DNA of 64,000 nucleotides, from positions 806,001-870,000 of the forward strand of contig OOIN01000017.1 in NCBI GenBank assembly GCA_900323505.1, read 5' to 3'. The position numbers were made by a program, and so were the translations under genes. Below, piece after piece: positions 13,501-24,025 of the stretch (positions are counted from its first letter, which is position 1; each line of letters starts with the position of its first letter). The stretch comes from Ustilago trichophora. Its lineage: Eukaryota > Basidiomycota > Ustilaginomycetes > Ustilaginales > Ustilaginaceae. A model generated the notes under the pieces. It searched no databases, had not been told where the DNA came from, and saw nothing but the letters and a program-made list of their open reading frames with translations.

Positions 13501-15267
13501 CGCGAGAGATCCCATGCGCTCGTCCTGAGAGACCTGAGCGAGAAGATCAATGATGGGCCTACAACCGCGTCCATGGCTTCTTCAGCTGATTCCTCCATGA
13601 TCTCGCAGCCGGGCTTTGGGCTTGGCAAATCAACAAGTCTGTCTCAACTGGGCGAAGGGTCGAGTGTCCTCTCGTTCGCACCGACCACGCCTCTTACGTT
13701 CACCATGCTGACGATCGGATCACGAGGAGATGTTCAGCCTTACATTGCTCTCGCCAAGGGCTTGCAGGCTGATGGGCATCGGGTCAGGATTGCAACCCAC
13801 GCCGAATTTGGAGACTGGATCATGGGTCATGGCATCGAATTCAGCGAGATTGGTGGTGACCCAGCAGAGCTTATGCGAATCTGTGTCGAGAATGGCACCT
13901 TCACCGTCTCTTTCCTGCGTGAGGGTGTGACGAAGTTCAGGGACTGGCTCGATGACCTTCTAGCTTCGGCCTGGCGTGCATGCCAAGGTTCGGATGTGAT
14001 CATCGAGTGCCCTAGCGCCATAGCAGGTATCCATGTAGCAGAAGCGCTGCAAGTGCCCTACTTCCGCGCCTTCACCATGCCCTGGACGCGCACTCGAGCC
14101 TATCCACACGCCTTTGCTGTGCCCAACAAGAAAGCAGGCGGAAACTACAACTACATGTCTTACGTCATCTTTGACCAGATGTTCTGGCGCGCCTCATCAT
14201 TCCAGATCAACCGATGGCGCAAGAACCTGCTTGGTCTCAAACAGACCAGCTTTGACAAGCTCGAGCAGCACAAAGTGCCCTTTATCTACAACTTCAGCCC
14301 AAGCCTTGTACCTCGACCGTTGGATTGGTTTGAATGGATCCACGTGACAGGATTCTGGTTCCTCGACAATCCTGACAACTCTTCGAGCAAGAAGTGGGAG
14401 CCGCCTGCGGATCTTGTTGCATTCATCGCGCTGGCGAGGCAACGGAAGCGCAAACTGGTATATATCGGGTGGGGTTCGATCGTCGTCCCCGACGCCGAGG
14501 CTATGACTCGGTGTGTTTTGCAAGCGGTGCAAAAAAGCGGAGTCTGCGCGATCCTATCCAAAGGCTGGTCCGACCGGCTCTCCTCTGATCCCAAGAAAGG
14601 CTCTACCGCTCTAGACCCTTCTCTTATCGAAGACGTATTTCAAGTGACATCCGTACCTCACGATTGGCTATTCCCGCAAATCGATGCGGCGTGTCATCAC
14701 GGTGGAGCCGGAACGTTGGGTGCCAGTTTACGCGCGGGTCTGCCTACGGTGGTGAAACCGTACTTTGGAGACCAGTTTTTTTGGGGACAGCAGATTGAAA
14801 GTTTGGGAGTGGGTAGCTGCGTGCGTAGGCTTACGGCGGATAGTCTGGCAGAGGCGCTTATCACGGCCACGACGAATGCAAAGCAGATCGAGAGGGCGAG
14901 AAAGTTGGGTGAGCAGATCAGAGCCGAAGATGGATTGGGGAATGCGGTTAAGGCGATCTACAGGGATTTGGAGTATGCGCGGAGTCGGGTGAAGAGGAAT
15001 ACGCGAATTGTTCCTGCGCCCGGAAAGCAGCAGGTCCACACGGATGGTGCGGTTGGAGCGGATGCACTCGCAACCACAGCAGCAGGGGAAGAGGAGGGAA
15101 AAGTTGCTGTCGAGCCAACAAGGTCCATTCAACAACAGTTGGGTAGCGCCCTTATCCCACCAGACGACGCGGAAGACGGCCACACCTCGGATGAGTGGTC
15201 CGATATTGGCGGTGGATCTCTCAGTCCTAGCCGTGAAGATCCTAGTGCATCGCTTTTCCTGAGTTGA
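10507..15267 (+). CDS. ATG26: UDP-glucose:sterol 3-beta-glucosyltransferase Atg26
   Basis: Single-exon, 1586 aa. It transfers glucose from UDP-glucose to ergosterol-type sterols at membranes; in some fungi the orthologue is also needed for peroxisome turnover. Domain order matches the family: a GRAM domain from about residue 392 (LKDVFQLDFTETLHLAQPCW), a PH domain at about 450-535 ending in DAWVAALQ, a second GRAM at about 868-980, and the GT1/GT28 catalytic part from about 1062 (MLTIGSRGDVQPYIALAKGL) with the UDP-sugar motif HHGGAGTLGA at about 1397. The N-terminal 390 residues are Ser-rich and low-complexity, and the protein is longer than yeast Atg26 (about 1200 aa). It converges on STI1 with about 235 bp between stops. 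Confidence 0.95.
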   Translation: MSTSSLKSPSRPPSTSADELRAAFGDASISAAADLDPFLADLPHDEPQSPVQMLDISDTPPFPTSPRLDPSSPRNFSTISSLAGSRELGRPVLEPTTKIFTASPSVPALQRAASSSPLQIPAAANEPAPLPEAVEATSIDVTFHAEPQGLMQMLSLVGSTFFEADREGFTEDEVEEAQNQPTSMIGDDQEQKVVDRASIAEGQHHQSDAGKHSFDPTSALSAKGRLQALARDDASDDGSTPQGGRSPLDASVLTIGPSRPKRSSLTQSDIIGLSRDSVPSRSSRKPSNLRSQLHNVSSASTLASTTSKLGGWFDDQDPTESQQNSSPVDEDSTDVQSVHMQKQVSASQARSSSQQSAEHDLDPLLIRPYSDSQPSSEIPSDKAELDRDRLLQQLKDVFQLDFTETLHLAQPCWLFRSLLLQGHLYLTSGHICFYAYLPSRDEKTIKTGLLGKRTRRTHRFSKHWASLKAGKLSWFDSNKDPYFPQGHIDLRKVSAIEPSQNHQERFKVTTPARRFTFLTEDEHSRDAWVAALQKETFRAQNQGESVRISIPLETVINVETTLSVDGTEMVCITVVDEAGDFSVDEYYFLHLTKPSAFISGLNSLLDSAGRGSVSSLQSGDQALNFSKLSIRDSTGATHASAISRKSLEEVPILPSVRVPTEPKGKTAVPAPREEEKATDGTPKDEPHMQALGPDGHQEPSQVAGSAAVAVPMGIRRKSQDTSADAVLSTTPRATNLNRLSVESSHTYPPSPSVSDPPSSFDQVQREAERGWAIPDWLRSAPARVLGRTTDGSSVAPHGKALTSAASTKRRRKVLEKWSDEKADDASRDESSATDTEDDILSHSIHSAQSNYSMLDADDEEDDQQDHAHIAAEFRDTFGIVQDEGLIGHTHAYLYRVLPVAGRFFVSEHHLAFRSSGIAAKTVGRTLMLVPLSDVISAAKHVAFRPGHHGMVINISGHEELFIEILSAHRRDELLSLIEYQLELVRGGRGSRASREAVTRERSHALVLRDLSEKINDGPTTASMASSADSSMISQPGFGLGKSTSLSQLGEGSSVLSFAPTTPLTFTMLTIGSRGDVQPYIALAKGLQADGHRVRIATHAEFGDWIMGHGIEFSEIGGDPAELMRICVENGTFTVSFLREGVTKFRDWLDDLLASAWRACQGSDVIIECPSAIAGIHVAEALQVPYFRAFTMPWTRTRAYPHAFAVPNKKAGGNYNYMSYVIFDQMFWRASSFQINRWRKNLLGLKQTSFDKLEQHKVPFIYNFSPSLVPRPLDWFEWIHVTGFWFLDNPDNSSSKKWEPPADLVAFIALARQRKRKLVYIGWGSIVVPDAEAMTRCVLQAVQKSGVCAILSKGWSDRLSSDPKKGSTALDPSLIEDVFQVTSVPHDWLFPQIDAACHHGGAGTLGASLRAGLPTVVKPYFGDQFFWGQQIESLGVGSCVRRLTADSLAEALITATTNAKQIERARKLGEQIRAEDGLGNAVKAIYRDLEYARSRVKRNTRIVPAPGKQQVHTDGAVGADALATTAAGEEEGKVAVEPTRSIQQQLGSALIPPDDAEDGHTSDEWSDIGGGSLSPSREDPSASLFLS

Positions 15268-15503
15268 ACATCACAGACAATTCCCCATCAATGCGAACCA
15301 CATCTTTTGCCTCCTTCGTCTCCTTGCAAAGCTTCAAATCAATGTGTCTTACATTTTGCACTCGCAAATTTTCGGTGACTGAAAATGAGAATGAAAATGA
15401 GAATTAGGAAACGTAGAATAAGAAGTTATGAGTACATTGGCTAAGAAGAAAAAGAAGTTTGACAAAAGAAGAAGGTGATTTCTCATTTTGTTTGTTGTTT
15501 TTT

Positions 15504-17318
15504 TTAACGGGTGCGAATGATACCAGCAGCGATAAGTTTTTGAACCTTTTCTCTGATGATGGGGCTCTTCATATGTTCCTGCAAAGCTGCAGGATTACCC
15601 TGTGCCTGTTGCAAGATGCTCTGCATGATAGGATCTTGCATGATCTGAGCCACTTCAGGATCTCGCATTGCCCTCTGAAGAGTCTCCTCCTCACTTTCGC
15701 CTGAACGTTGAGAGTAGAGTTCATTCATACATTTGCTAAGTAGAGTTTGAATTTCCCTTGCGTTTTTAGCTCCACCTTCGTGTGCTGCATCCACGTCTTC
15801 TGCCTTCTGACAAGCCTCCATAGCTTTTGTGAACTCTTTCATTGAAAAGAGAACGTTGGCTTTGCGAATGTAACCCTTGACAAACTTGGGATCGACCTTG
15901 ATGGCTTCCTCGGAATCCTTGAGTGCCTCGGGGAGAGCAGCGAGCTTCGTATACGCCGAAGCACGGTTGGTGTAACCCCTAGGGTCAGAAGGGTCGCGCT
16001 TGATCGCTTCGGAAAAGGCAGCAACCGCTCCTGGGAAATCGCCCTTCTTGTACAACTCATTACCCCTAGTCCTCTCCTCCTCGGCCTTGGATGGATCAAT
16101 GTAGGCCTGTCGTGTACGTTCCTTGAGCAGCTTCTCCGTGTCGCGAAGCTTGGCAAGAATGTCGGGTGTACGATGCTCGGTCAGCGATTTTTCAAAGTTG
16201 GTAATGGCCAACTCCAACTTGTCCTGCTTGGCATAAGCAGAACCAATACGGCCGTAGGCTTTGGCTACCAGCTTGAAATCAGCTCGCATGGATCGACCTT
16301 CTTCGACGGCCTGTTCGCAAGACTTGATGCACTCGTCAAAATTGCCCTGCTCGAAATAGCAAGCGCCAAGGTTGTTGAGGTAGGTAATGTCCTTGTGAAG
16401 TTCCCAGGCTTTTTGGTAGTGCGGGATGGCAGCGGTGAAATCGCGCTTGAGGTAGCGCTCGTTTCCGAGCTTCTTTTCGGCGTCAGCTGCTGCTTGGGCT
16501 TTCTTGGATTCGTCTTCTTCTTCCTCGACGGGGGGTTGGGGCTTGGCATCCTTCATCTCGACATCAGGGGCGGTGGAAGAGGAAGAGGAAGAGGAAGCAG
16601 CAGCAGCGGGGGGAGCAGAAGTGGCGGAAGAAGAGGCACCAGACTGCTTCTCAATGTCGTCACGACGGTTCTCGAGATCAGCAGGAAGCTCATCAGAACC
16701 TTCAGGTCGTTCGAAAGCCTGAAGGTCGATACCCATGAGTACACCCATGACCTGGATCATGCGTGGATCCTGGAAGGCCATACCTGCCTGCTTGGGGTCA
16801 GCCTGGATGGCCTTCAACTTGGCCATGAAGGCAGGGTCTGAAAGCAGACCTGCAGTCTTGGGGTTGGCACTGAGCTTGGCAAACAGCTGAGGGTCGCTGA
16901 ACATCTGACCGAGCGAAGCCTCTGGACCAGGACCATTGGCAGCCTCGTTTTCCACTGCGCGCTTGACATCCGCCAGACCCTTGTTGAGACCCACATCCTC
17001 GGGAGCGATCTTGAGACCGGCCTCATACGCATCCACAGCATCCTCGAGCTTCCTAGCGCCATGCAGAGCCGCTCCCTTACGACCGTATCCTTTGGCAAAG
17101 GAAGGGTTGGCCTTGATGCAAGCCTCTGCGTCATCGAGAGCCTTGTTCCAATCGCGAAGACCGGCATAGCATGCCGATCGGTTCGAGTAGAGAACGTGTA
17201 CATTGTCCTCGGCAGAGGAAGCGGCAGCAATGGCATCGTTGTAATTCTGAATAGCTCCTTCGTAGTCCTTGGCGGCAAAGGCGGCGTTGCCCTTTGCTTT
17301 GAGCTCCGCGACCGACAT
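15504..17318 (-). CDS. STI1: Hsp70/Hsp90 organising co-chaperone Sti1 (Hop)
   Basis: Single exon, 604 aa, the normal family length. It bridges Hsp70 and Hsp90 in the cytosol and hands client proteins across. Order seen: TPR1 at about 3-110 (AELKAKGNAAFAAKDYEGAI), an STI1/DP1 domain at about 135-200, a Ser/Ala/Glu-rich linker, TPR2A at about 275-385 (EKKLGNERYLKRDFTAAIPHY), TPR2B at about 415-515 (RTRGNELYKKGDFPGAV), and the DP2 domain at the C-terminus (RDPEVAQIMQDPIMQSILQQA). The carboxylate-clamp Lys/Asn positions in the TPR starts are present. A short TTCTTGAA core at 17452-17459, about 135 bp upstream, would fit a minimal heat-shock element, but only two units match. Confidence 0.97.
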   Translation of the reverse strand: MSVAELKAKGNAAFAAKDYEGAIQNYNDAIAAASSAEDNVHVLYSNRSACYAGLRDWNKALDDAEACIKANPSFAKGYGRKGAALHGARKLEDAVDAYEAGLKIAPEDVGLNKGLADVKRAVENEAANGPGPEASLGQMFSDPQLFAKLSANPKTAGLLSDPAFMAKLKAIQADPKQAGMAFQDPRMIQVMGVLMGIDLQAFERPEGSDELPADLENRRDDIEKQSGASSSATSAPPAAAASSSSSSSTAPDVEMKDAKPQPPVEEEEDESKKAQAAADAEKKLGNERYLKRDFTAAIPHYQKAWELHKDITYLNNLGACYFEQGNFDECIKSCEQAVEEGRSMRADFKLVAKAYGRIGSAYAKQDKLELAITNFEKSLTEHRTPDILAKLRDTEKLLKERTRQAYIDPSKAEEERTRGNELYKKGDFPGAVAAFSEAIKRDPSDPRGYTNRASAYTKLAALPEALKDSEEAIKVDPKFVKGYIRKANVLFSMKEFTKAMEACQKAEDVDAAHEGGAKNAREIQTLLSKCMNELYSQRSGESEEETLQRAMRDPEVAQIMQDPIMQSILQQAQGNPAALQEHMKSPIIREKVQKLIAAGIIRTR

Positions 17319-17789
17319 TCTGAATCAAATGTGTGTTGGAGAGGTGTATAAAGGTTGCGTATGTGACAGTTGCGAGAGAGGTGCGATGTTGCCAACTGTT
17401 CTGTTGCGGATAAGGGTGGGAAGAGAAGAGGAGAAGGGTGTCGGATGGTTCTTCTTGAATTGAAAGAGGTTGGGCTCAGTTTGCTGCTTGTGTGCAACTT
17501 CTCAGTCTCTTTCTGCGCACGCACATCCAAGTACAGAAAGAGGGCTGGAAATGCGCAGAATCGCAACGCAACAGCTGAGCTTCTACGCTTTTCGAGTGCT
17601 TTCGCCCGCCAAAATTGTCACTCTGCGCCTCCACACGCGTCCAAGTTTTTGGCATTGTTGCAAGGCACATGCTAACATCTTAAAACAAAATTCTCAGCAT
17701 AGACTGTATGATATGGTCATCAACCACACGACACGAGGGGGGTGGGATCAGGGGACAAGGAATGGCATTCAGGGTATAAATGAGAATGT
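17319..17789. promoter_or_regulatory. STI1 upstream region / ZNF830-like 3' region
   Basis: A 471-bp gap between two minus-strand genes. It contains the weak heat-shock-like core TTCTTGAA at 17452-17459. No gene was seen. Confidence 0.4.
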
Positions 17790-18636
17790 TCATGCCTTCT
17801 TGCCGCCTTTTTGCTTTTCCAGACGAGCCTGCTTGATGCGCTGCAAACGTTGCTTCAAGGCGCTGACCCTGTGATACAGACGAGGGAATTAGAGCGTCGC
17901 TCGTCAGTACAACATCTCACATTGTTGATGCTTCGTTAGACAACAACGCTTACCGTTGATCGGCCTCGTCCTGCTGCCGTTGCTCCTCTTCCAATCGGGA
18001 CAGGATCTCTTCGCGTTCTTCTTGCTCCTTGCGTGCTCGTTCTTCCGCTTCTAGCTCCTCTGCGGTCTTTTCTTCAACTTCCTCTTGTGCTTCTTGACCT
18101 GAGCGGGCATCTCCGCCGGGTCGTATCAATTGGGCCTCAGATTCAAGCGCGGATGCCGCGCTATAGTCCTCCCTCGGTTGTGATGGGTCTGGCTTCGTTG
18201 CTTCCATTTGCGACTTGAACAGCTCCCATTCTGGATCAACTTCTTCAGCCCCGTTTGCTCCCGTTCTTGCTTTCTTGCTCTCTGGACCTGCATTCTCTTC
18301 ACCGTTTCCAGTCCCTGTAGCAGTGTTCAGAGGATCACCGCCCTCGTCAAGCTCTTCGTCAGCATCGTCCGCTTTACGCTTGCCGTCCCTTGTACGCTGA
18401 ATTTCGGCCTGTCGTAGCTCTTCCTCCCGAATGCGAGTCACATTGGTGCGGTGGCTCTTGCTCAAAACGTGGGCGCCCCACAGACTCTCGTGCTTGATGG
18501 TGAGGTAGTTGCACGCCGAACAACGGAGGCCGCCTGAGGAAGAGTACGAAGCGAAACGGTCCGAGATGCCGGATACGCCCGCTTTGGCGCGCTCGTTGGC
18601 TGCTGCGCGCAGGAGAGATCTTGCATCCGCTGGCAT
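17790..18636 (-). CDS. ZNF830/CCDC16-like zinc-finger coiled-coil protein
   Basis: Exons 18636-17954 and 17868-17790 (GTAAGC donor, CAG acceptor) give 253 aa. A U1-type C2H2 finger lies at Cys39, Cys42, His56 and His62 (CSACNYLTIKHESLWGAHVLSKSH without the last His is the core). The middle carries a KRKADDADEE nuclear-type stretch. The C-terminal third is a long charged coiled coil (EEVEEKTAEELEAEERARKEQEEREE) that continues across the splice into VSALKQRLQRIKQARLEKQKGGKKA. The family is nuclear and associated with pre-mRNA splicing and genome stability in other eukaryotes; the role here is inferred. An in-frame ATG at 18750 would add 38 residues without family likeness, so the MPADARSLLR start was preferred. 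Confidence 0.82.
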
Positions 18637-19118
18637 GTTCGATTCTGTCTCTTTCTCTCTCGTAGAAACCGTTCGGCGTGATCGAAAGTGATGGACAGAT
18701 CTACAAGCATGGTGGGTGCTGTTGCTAGAAATGCAAACAGAAGCCTCCACAGCAACACGGCTAGAAAGCCAAATCCCAAAAAGAATGCCCGATCTCCGAT
18801 CATTTCGATCTCGTCCTCATTTCGAATCAGAAGAAATCGGCGCGGCCATCGAGTTCCATTCTTTGCTTCCAGCCATCACAACCACAACCACAAACACACA
18901 AACACACACACAGACGAGAAAGGCTCTCGTTGACAGCGTGTTCTCTCTTGTCAAACTTACCTCTTCCCAGGATACTGGACGGATTGAAGCTGATTGGGAC
19001 TGCTCAGGAGTGTGGAAGCGACGATTGAAGTGCTCTGCAACTGGCGATAGTCTGAAGTCCATCAATATCACAGGGAGATAGACAGACTTCTTCGTTTAGC
19101 TCTGTCATCTCACTCAAC
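18637..19118. promoter_or_regulatory. Divergent promoter region, ZNF830-like / RNA14
   Basis: A 482-bp gap between divergent genes, with an imperfect (CA)n stretch at about 18882-18922. No gene was seen. Confidence 0.5.
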
Positions 19119-21812
19119 ATGTCGGCCGAGCCTACTGATGCGCAAGATGCGCAGATCAAGCAGGATGTCGCTCCCGAACAGGCCGCTGAAACGGTGACCG
19201 CTACAGGTGCCGAGGCTTCCAACGGCGATACTAGTGCTGATGCCGATGCCGATGCAGACGCGGAAGCAGACGAAGACAACGGAGTTGACTTCAAGCCCGA
19301 GGCAGAAGATGCGACACAGCTCGCGCAGCCCGCACAGGTCCCCAAGGCCACAGAGACACAACAGCAAAAACAACAAGAGTCAGAGCTCCAGCCAGTGCAA
19401 ACCAGCTCCTCCTCGACGCAACCACTGCAACCTCTGAAATACATGTCAGTAGAGCAGAGGCGACAGATCTTCGAAGAGCGTATCCGCATCGAACCCCGCG
19501 ATGGCGAAGCCTGGCTTGCACTCATCGAAGAAGCACAGTCACGAGAGGATATGCAAGCCACAAGGACACTCTACGATCGATTCTTCAAAGTTTTCCCTAA
19601 TCAAGGCCGTCAGTGGCTCGCCTATCTCGACCTCGAGCTGGCTCACAGCAACTTTGCCCAGGTGGAAGCCATCTTCACTCGCTGCCTGCGTACCACTCCC
19701 TCGGTTGATCTGTGGAAGTTCTACCTCTCCTACACTCGCCGTGTCAACCCGCTGCCACCCTCGACGGGAGCAGAAGAGGACGCTCCTCGAGAGCAGGCAC
19801 GAAGAGTGCTCGAAGGCGCTTACGAGTTTGCTCTCCGCTTCATCGGAAGTGACAAGGACAGCGGACAGATCTGGACCGACTACATCGCCCTCATCAAGGA
19901 AAGGGAGGCGAAGGGTGGATGGAAGGAGGGTCAGAAGATGGATGATCTGCGAAGGGTCTACCAGCGTGCCGTCAGCGTACCACTCAGCAACATTGAGGCC
20001 ATCTGGAAGGACTACGATTCTTACGAGAACGGACTGAACAAGCTGACGGCCAAAAAATTCCTGGCTGAACGCTCGCCTGCCTATATGACGGCTCGTCGTG
20101 TGCTCAGGGATCTCAAAGCGTACACAGATCACCTCGTCAAGCCGCTCCTGCCACGAGTGCCTGTATGGACAACGTCCGCGATCCCCGGTGACGCTGGTGA
20201 AGACCCGGCTCAGTGGCAGCGCGAACGACAGCAGGTAGAGGCATGGACAGAGTACCTCAAATGGGAAGAGTCCAACCCGCTGCTTCTCGAAGATGCAGCT
20301 GCCCTTCAAGCTCGCATCACTAGCGCATACCGAAAAGCCACCATGTATCTCCGCTTTTACCCTGAGGTGTGGTACCTTGCCTCGCGATATCTCATCTCGA
20401 CCTCACGCCAAGATGAGGCTGCAACGTGGCTCAAGAATGGTATGGAGGCTTGCACGGGTAGCTTCCTGCTCCACTTTGCCTATGTGGAACTTGCCGAGGC
20501 GAGAAAGGCAACCACTGATTGCGCAGGTGTCTTTGATGGCCTTCTAAGCCACATCCACGCTCAAATTGATGCACGACAGACAAAGCTCCAGCAAGACCTC
20601 AAGAACGTCGATACTGAAGCCGAGATGGCCAAAGCCCAAGCTGCCTCCCGCCGCGCCCACGATGGTGATGGAGACGTCGATGTCGATGGAGAAGAGCGCG
20701 AACGAGAGCGTCAAGCTGGTGAGCAACTGCAAGCTCGCAAGCAAGCCCTATCAGCCGAAGCCAACCCCGAAATCGAAGGCCTCAAAGAAGCCAGCTCCCT
20801 GGTTTGGATCAAGTACATGCACTTCCTCCGTCGTACCGAAGGCATCCGTCCCGCGCGAAGCGTATTCAGCCGAGCGCGCAAGAGTCCGCACTGCACATGG
20901 CAGATCTTCGAAGCGAGCGCCCTGATGGAGTATCACTGTTCCAAAGAGCCCGTTGTTGCGACCAAGGTGTTCGAGCTTGCCCTCAAGACTTTTGGCAACG
21001 ACGAAGCTTTTGTGGTGCGCTACCTCGACTTTCTCATTTCGATGAACGATGATAGCAATGCGCGAGCTTTGTTCGAGCGTGTGATTGGCACTTTTACCCC
21101 GGAGCGTGCACGCCCGATTTGGGATCGATGGGCCAAGTACGAATACAATTTTGGTGACAGTGTGGCTATTCAGAAACTCGAAGCGCGCTTGGCAGAGACG
21201 TATCCGGAAGAACAGGCGATCAAGCGATTTGTCGCAAGGAGCTCGTACATGGATCTAGACCTCGTTGGTCCGCGGGATCTTGGTGTGCAGCCAATGATCG
21301 TTGGCGGCAGTGCTGCAGACCGTGCGGTGGTAGCGGCCAAAGAAGCCACTTCCGATGAAGGTCCTCGACGTAGGACGATGCAGGAGATGAAGCGTCTGGC
21401 TGCCGACAGTGTCCAAGATGATACCTCTGGAAATTGGGCGCGTCCTGGCGCCTCTTCAGCTGCAGCTGCATCGCTAGCCGGTGGACCTCCAACTAAAAAA
21501 TTCAAGCGCGATTCTGCATCTCCTGCCCCTACTTCGGGTGGCGCTGGTGGTGGATTTGGAAAAGCTCCTCCTCTGGCTTCTTCGCAAGCTGCCACCCAGA
21601 TTGCGACAGAGTATCCAGACGCAGTTCTGGTATTCATGGAAATGCTCCCAAGCGCGAATCTGTTTGATGGACCGATTTTCAAACCCGAGGATATCATGGA
21701 TTGTTTGAGAAGCGCCAATCTGCCAATGTCAGGTATAGGTGGTAGAAGACCCCAGCCTCCTGGTCAGCAATACGGTAGTGGTGGGGCTGGCAGGGGCAGA
21801 TTCATGCGCTAA
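19119..21812 (+). CDS. RNA14: mRNA 3'-end-processing protein Rna14 (CstF-77)
   Basis: Single exon, 897 aa. Rna14 is the HAT-repeat scaffold of cleavage factor IA, which positions pre-mRNA cleavage and polyadenylation in the nucleus. After an acidic, Gln-rich N-terminus (about 1-105), HAT repeats run from about 115 to 700 with the expected aromatic spacing ([64 protein letters not shown]). The C-terminal part (about 830-865) holds the short motif region that binds Rna15 in yeast. An insert of charged residues at about 500-540 ([17 protein letters not shown]) sits between HAT repeats. The 3' end faces the DHHC gene with about 156 bp between stops. Confidence 0.95.
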   Translation: MSAEPTDAQDAQIKQDVAPEQAAETVTATGAEASNGDTSADADADADAEADEDNGVDFKPEAEDATQLAQPAQVPKATETQQQKQQESELQPVQTSSSSTQPLQPLKYMSVEQRRQIFEERIRIEPRDGEAWLALIEEAQSREDMQATRTLYDRFFKVFPNQGRQWLAYLDLELAHSNFAQVEAIFTRCLRTTPSVDLWKFYLSYTRRVNPLPPSTGAEEDAPREQARRVLEGAYEFALRFIGSDKDSGQIWTDYIALIKEREAKGGWKEGQKMDDLRRVYQRAVSVPLSNIEAIWKDYDSYENGLNKLTAKKFLAERSPAYMTARRVLRDLKAYTDHLVKPLLPRVPVWTTSAIPGDAGEDPAQWQRERQQVEAWTEYLKWEESNPLLLEDAAALQARITSAYRKATMYLRFYPEVWYLASRYLISTSRQDEAATWLKNGMEACTGSFLLHFAYVELAEARKATTDCAGVFDGLLSHIHAQIDARQTKLQQDLKNVDTEAEMAKAQAASRRAHDGDGDVDVDGEERERERQAGEQLQARKQALSAEANPEIEGLKEASSLVWIKYMHFLRRTEGIRPARSVFSRARKSPHCTWQIFEASALMEYHCSKEPVVATKVFELALKTFGNDEAFVVRYLDFLISMNDDSNARALFERVIGTFTPERARPIWDRWAKYEYNFGDSVAIQKLEARLAETYPEEQAIKRFVARSSYMDLDLVGPRDLGVQPMIVGGSAADRAVVAAKEATSDEGPRRRTMQEMKRLAADSVQDDTSGNWARPGASSAAAASLAGGPPTKKFKRDSASPAPTSGGAGGGFGKAPPLASSQAATQIATEYPDAVLVFMEMLPSANLFDGPIFKPEDIMDCLRSANLPMSGIGGRRPQPPGQQYGSGGAGRGRFMR

Positions 21813-21968
21813 AAGAAACTTCTCCGTCTCTCTCTGTATGATTCACAGACAATCAAAAGGAATTGTCGAGTAACTTATACGCTCTTTGAGGTCTGTATTA
21901 CGCGTGTGTGCGTGTACATTGTGCGTGTGAGTGGCTGATCTATTGTCCGTATGAAGAGAGAGTGTGTG

Positions 21969-23366
21969 TCATGGGGCTTGGGGAAGTATGGAGGCTTTTT
22001 GAAGCACTTTCCGCAGGGTCGTGTCGGACAACATCCAAGCAGGCGTCAAGTGGTCGTCACTTGCCAAAAACCGGCGTATATTTGACCATGGCGAACCATG
22101 ATCCAGCAACCCTTCTTCGAAGCTAAGCGCTACAATCTTCTGCTTTGCCTCGCCCGACTTTGTATCGGTTGACCTCACCTTGCAAATCTGTACGGGAGCC
22201 AAAGCGTCCATCTTCTGCCGAATCGCATCCACTCTTGCGTCCTTCTCCTCTCCCTTCGCATCCTTTTGCACCTTTTCCAACCGTCCTTCTAGCTTTCTAT
22301 AAGCTTTTGCTCGTTCCACGTCAACAGTCAACAACCCTCTCTTGAGATGCACCAGTGACGAACTCGCCAGCGCCGTAGCAACAAACACAAACACGGCACC
22401 AAACGCGACCAGCACCGGGCTTCGAGGAGACTGGTGCGGCAACCTCTCCACGTCACTCTTAACCCATCTATTGGCTGCGATACTAAAGCCTACCATCCAC
22501 CGAAACGCGGGCCCGCCAATCCAGCTATACCACCTCCCCCACCATTGTAGCTGAATGGTTGTATCAGTGGTTGCAAAGGCGTGGATTCGCTTCAACGTCA
22601 TCCAAGCAGATGGAAAAAGTGGACCCAGACCTACAAGATACAATGGAGGAATAGAGAGGAGGAAAAAGATAAAGGAGCGTAGGGTGGAAGGGGAGGTGAT
22701 ATCGTTGTCGAACCAAGCACAGTGATGGTCGAATCCTACGCGACAGGTGCGACAGTCTCCGCAGTGACGGGCGCGGAAGGATTTGGGTCGTCCAGAGCAT
22801 TGGTCACGAAAGCAGCGGCTGGGTTGGCCGTCGGATTGACAAAGCTCTATTGAAACATCAAGATTTGGGACGAGGTTGGAAAGGGAGTTCTTGAGCGCGC
22901 GTTGTTGTTGGAGCTGTGCGGTCTCTACATCAGGGAAAGATGCACCGAGTCGAGTTCGAAGCCAAGCAAGAACGCCGCCTCTGTTTCTGTTACTCTGGGA
23001 CTGATCGTGAGCAAGAAATACCCTGAGATAGGCTCTTAATGACCGGAAGAATAGCGCGTGAGTTGGAAGTAGCCAGAGGATGGGGAGCAGCGTGCGTTGC
23101 TGCTGAATGTACAGGTGTCGATAGGCATATCGCAGCACAACCAAGTCATAGGTGTATGAGATGTAGACGAGAAGAATTATGGGCACGATTCTACCGAGGA
23201 CTTTGTTGAGTCTGATACCTTTACGAGGGGTTTGTTTGGCTGTGTTGGTGTGGGTTGGGATAGAGTTCGGGATGGTGGCCGAAGGAGGTGAGCTGGAAGA
23301 TGGTAACCTGTCGGATGTCGTCCGACTTGCAGAGGGTTGCGTCGTTGGACGCTGACGCAGCGACAT
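21969..23366 (-). CDS. DHHC-type protein S-palmitoyltransferase
   Basis: Single exon, 465 aa. DHHC enzymes attach palmitate to cysteines of client proteins at the endomembrane. Two hydrophobic segments lie at about 55-78 and 92-117. The Cys-rich domain follows with C..C..HCGDCRTC and the catalytic DHHC at about residue 215. Two more hydrophobic segments lie at about 228-252 and 318-340, giving the usual four-pass layout. The segment after the catalytic motif is DHHCAWFDNDI rather than the common DHHCPWVNNC, so the usual downstream Cys is replaced. The C-terminal tail is long and charged. The subfamily (Swf1-, Pfa- or other-like) was not assigned. Shares a 659-bp divergent promoter with SCC3. 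Confidence 0.9.
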   Translation of the reverse strand: MSLRQRPTTQPSASRTTSDRLPSSSSPPSATIPNSIPTHTNTAKQTPRKGIRLNKVLGRIVPIILLVYISYTYDLVVLRYAYRHLYIQQQRTLLPILWLLPTHALFFRSLRAYLRVFLAHDQSQSNRNRGGVLAWLRTRLGASFPDVETAQLQQQRALKNSLSNLVPNLDVSIELCQSDGQPSRCFRDQCSGRPKSFRARHCGDCRTCRVGFDHHCAWFDNDITSPSTLRSFIFFLLSIPPLYLVGLGPLFPSAWMTLKRIHAFATTDTTIQLQWWGRWYSWIGGPAFRWMVGFSIAANRWVKSDVERLPHQSPRSPVLVAFGAVFVFVATALASSSLVHLKRGLLTVDVERAKAYRKLEGRLEKVQKDAKGEEKDARVDAIRQKMDALAPVQICKVRSTDTKSGEAKQKIVALSFEEGLLDHGSPWSNIRRFLASDDHLTPAWMLSDTTLRKVLQKASILPQAP

Positions 23367-24025
23367 TGGGTTGTCGGGAATAATTCGAGCGCAGTCTTGT
23401 CTACGCTAACATTGCTGCGTGACGTCTTTCTCGCTGGAGATGGTTTCGTTGCTGATATGATAATGGTAAAGCATAGTGCATCTTCTAGTTCAAAGACAGC
23501 CTCCGGATCCAGCAAAGTCGTATGCGTCCGTGCAGCTTGCCAACAGAAACCCAAAAGTGGAGCCGATCTGCAATATGTTCTTCTTCCCGATCTGTTTTGG
23601 CGAGGAAGGCGGCAATTTCGAACAGAAGAGAGTGAGTGATAAAGTGTTGGAAACGCGAGCGCGACGCGAAGAGTTGCAGCCAAAAAGTGCTCAGCCTCAC
23701 AGAAAGAAGCGTAGCTTTCCAGCTTCGACCTTTCTCAAAAGAGAAAAAGAGAGAGAGAAAGCCAACACTCTCTAAGCGCGACAGAGACAATCAATGCTCA
23801 GCTCCCATCATCACTTGGATCTCTAATTCGACTCGATCAATCTGCTACCATCCCTCTTCAGCCGTAATTTCCCTTCGACATCGTTCATCGACTCACATTC
23901 TGCCCGACACACCCCACGCTACTGATTAAAGCGACGGGGAGGCGCGCTGATTCAAACTCCCGCATTCATTCGTCGGCTCAACCTCACAACCTTTCTGGAT
24001 ATAACATATACATACCACCGCAATC
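23367..24025. promoter_or_regulatory. Divergent promoter region, DHHC gene / SCC3
   Basis: A 659-bp gap between divergent genes. It contains a purine-rich run at about 23731-23760 (AAAAGAGAGAGAG). No gene was seen. Confidence 0.5.

Noticed and set aside
17452..17464. Heat-shock element upstream of STI1
   Set aside because: Only two of the three needed units match, so it is mentioned in the STI1 entry but not called as a site.
18637..18750. N-terminal extension of the ZNF830-like protein
   Set aside because: The added 38 residues lack family likeness, while MPADARSLLR fits the usual start.
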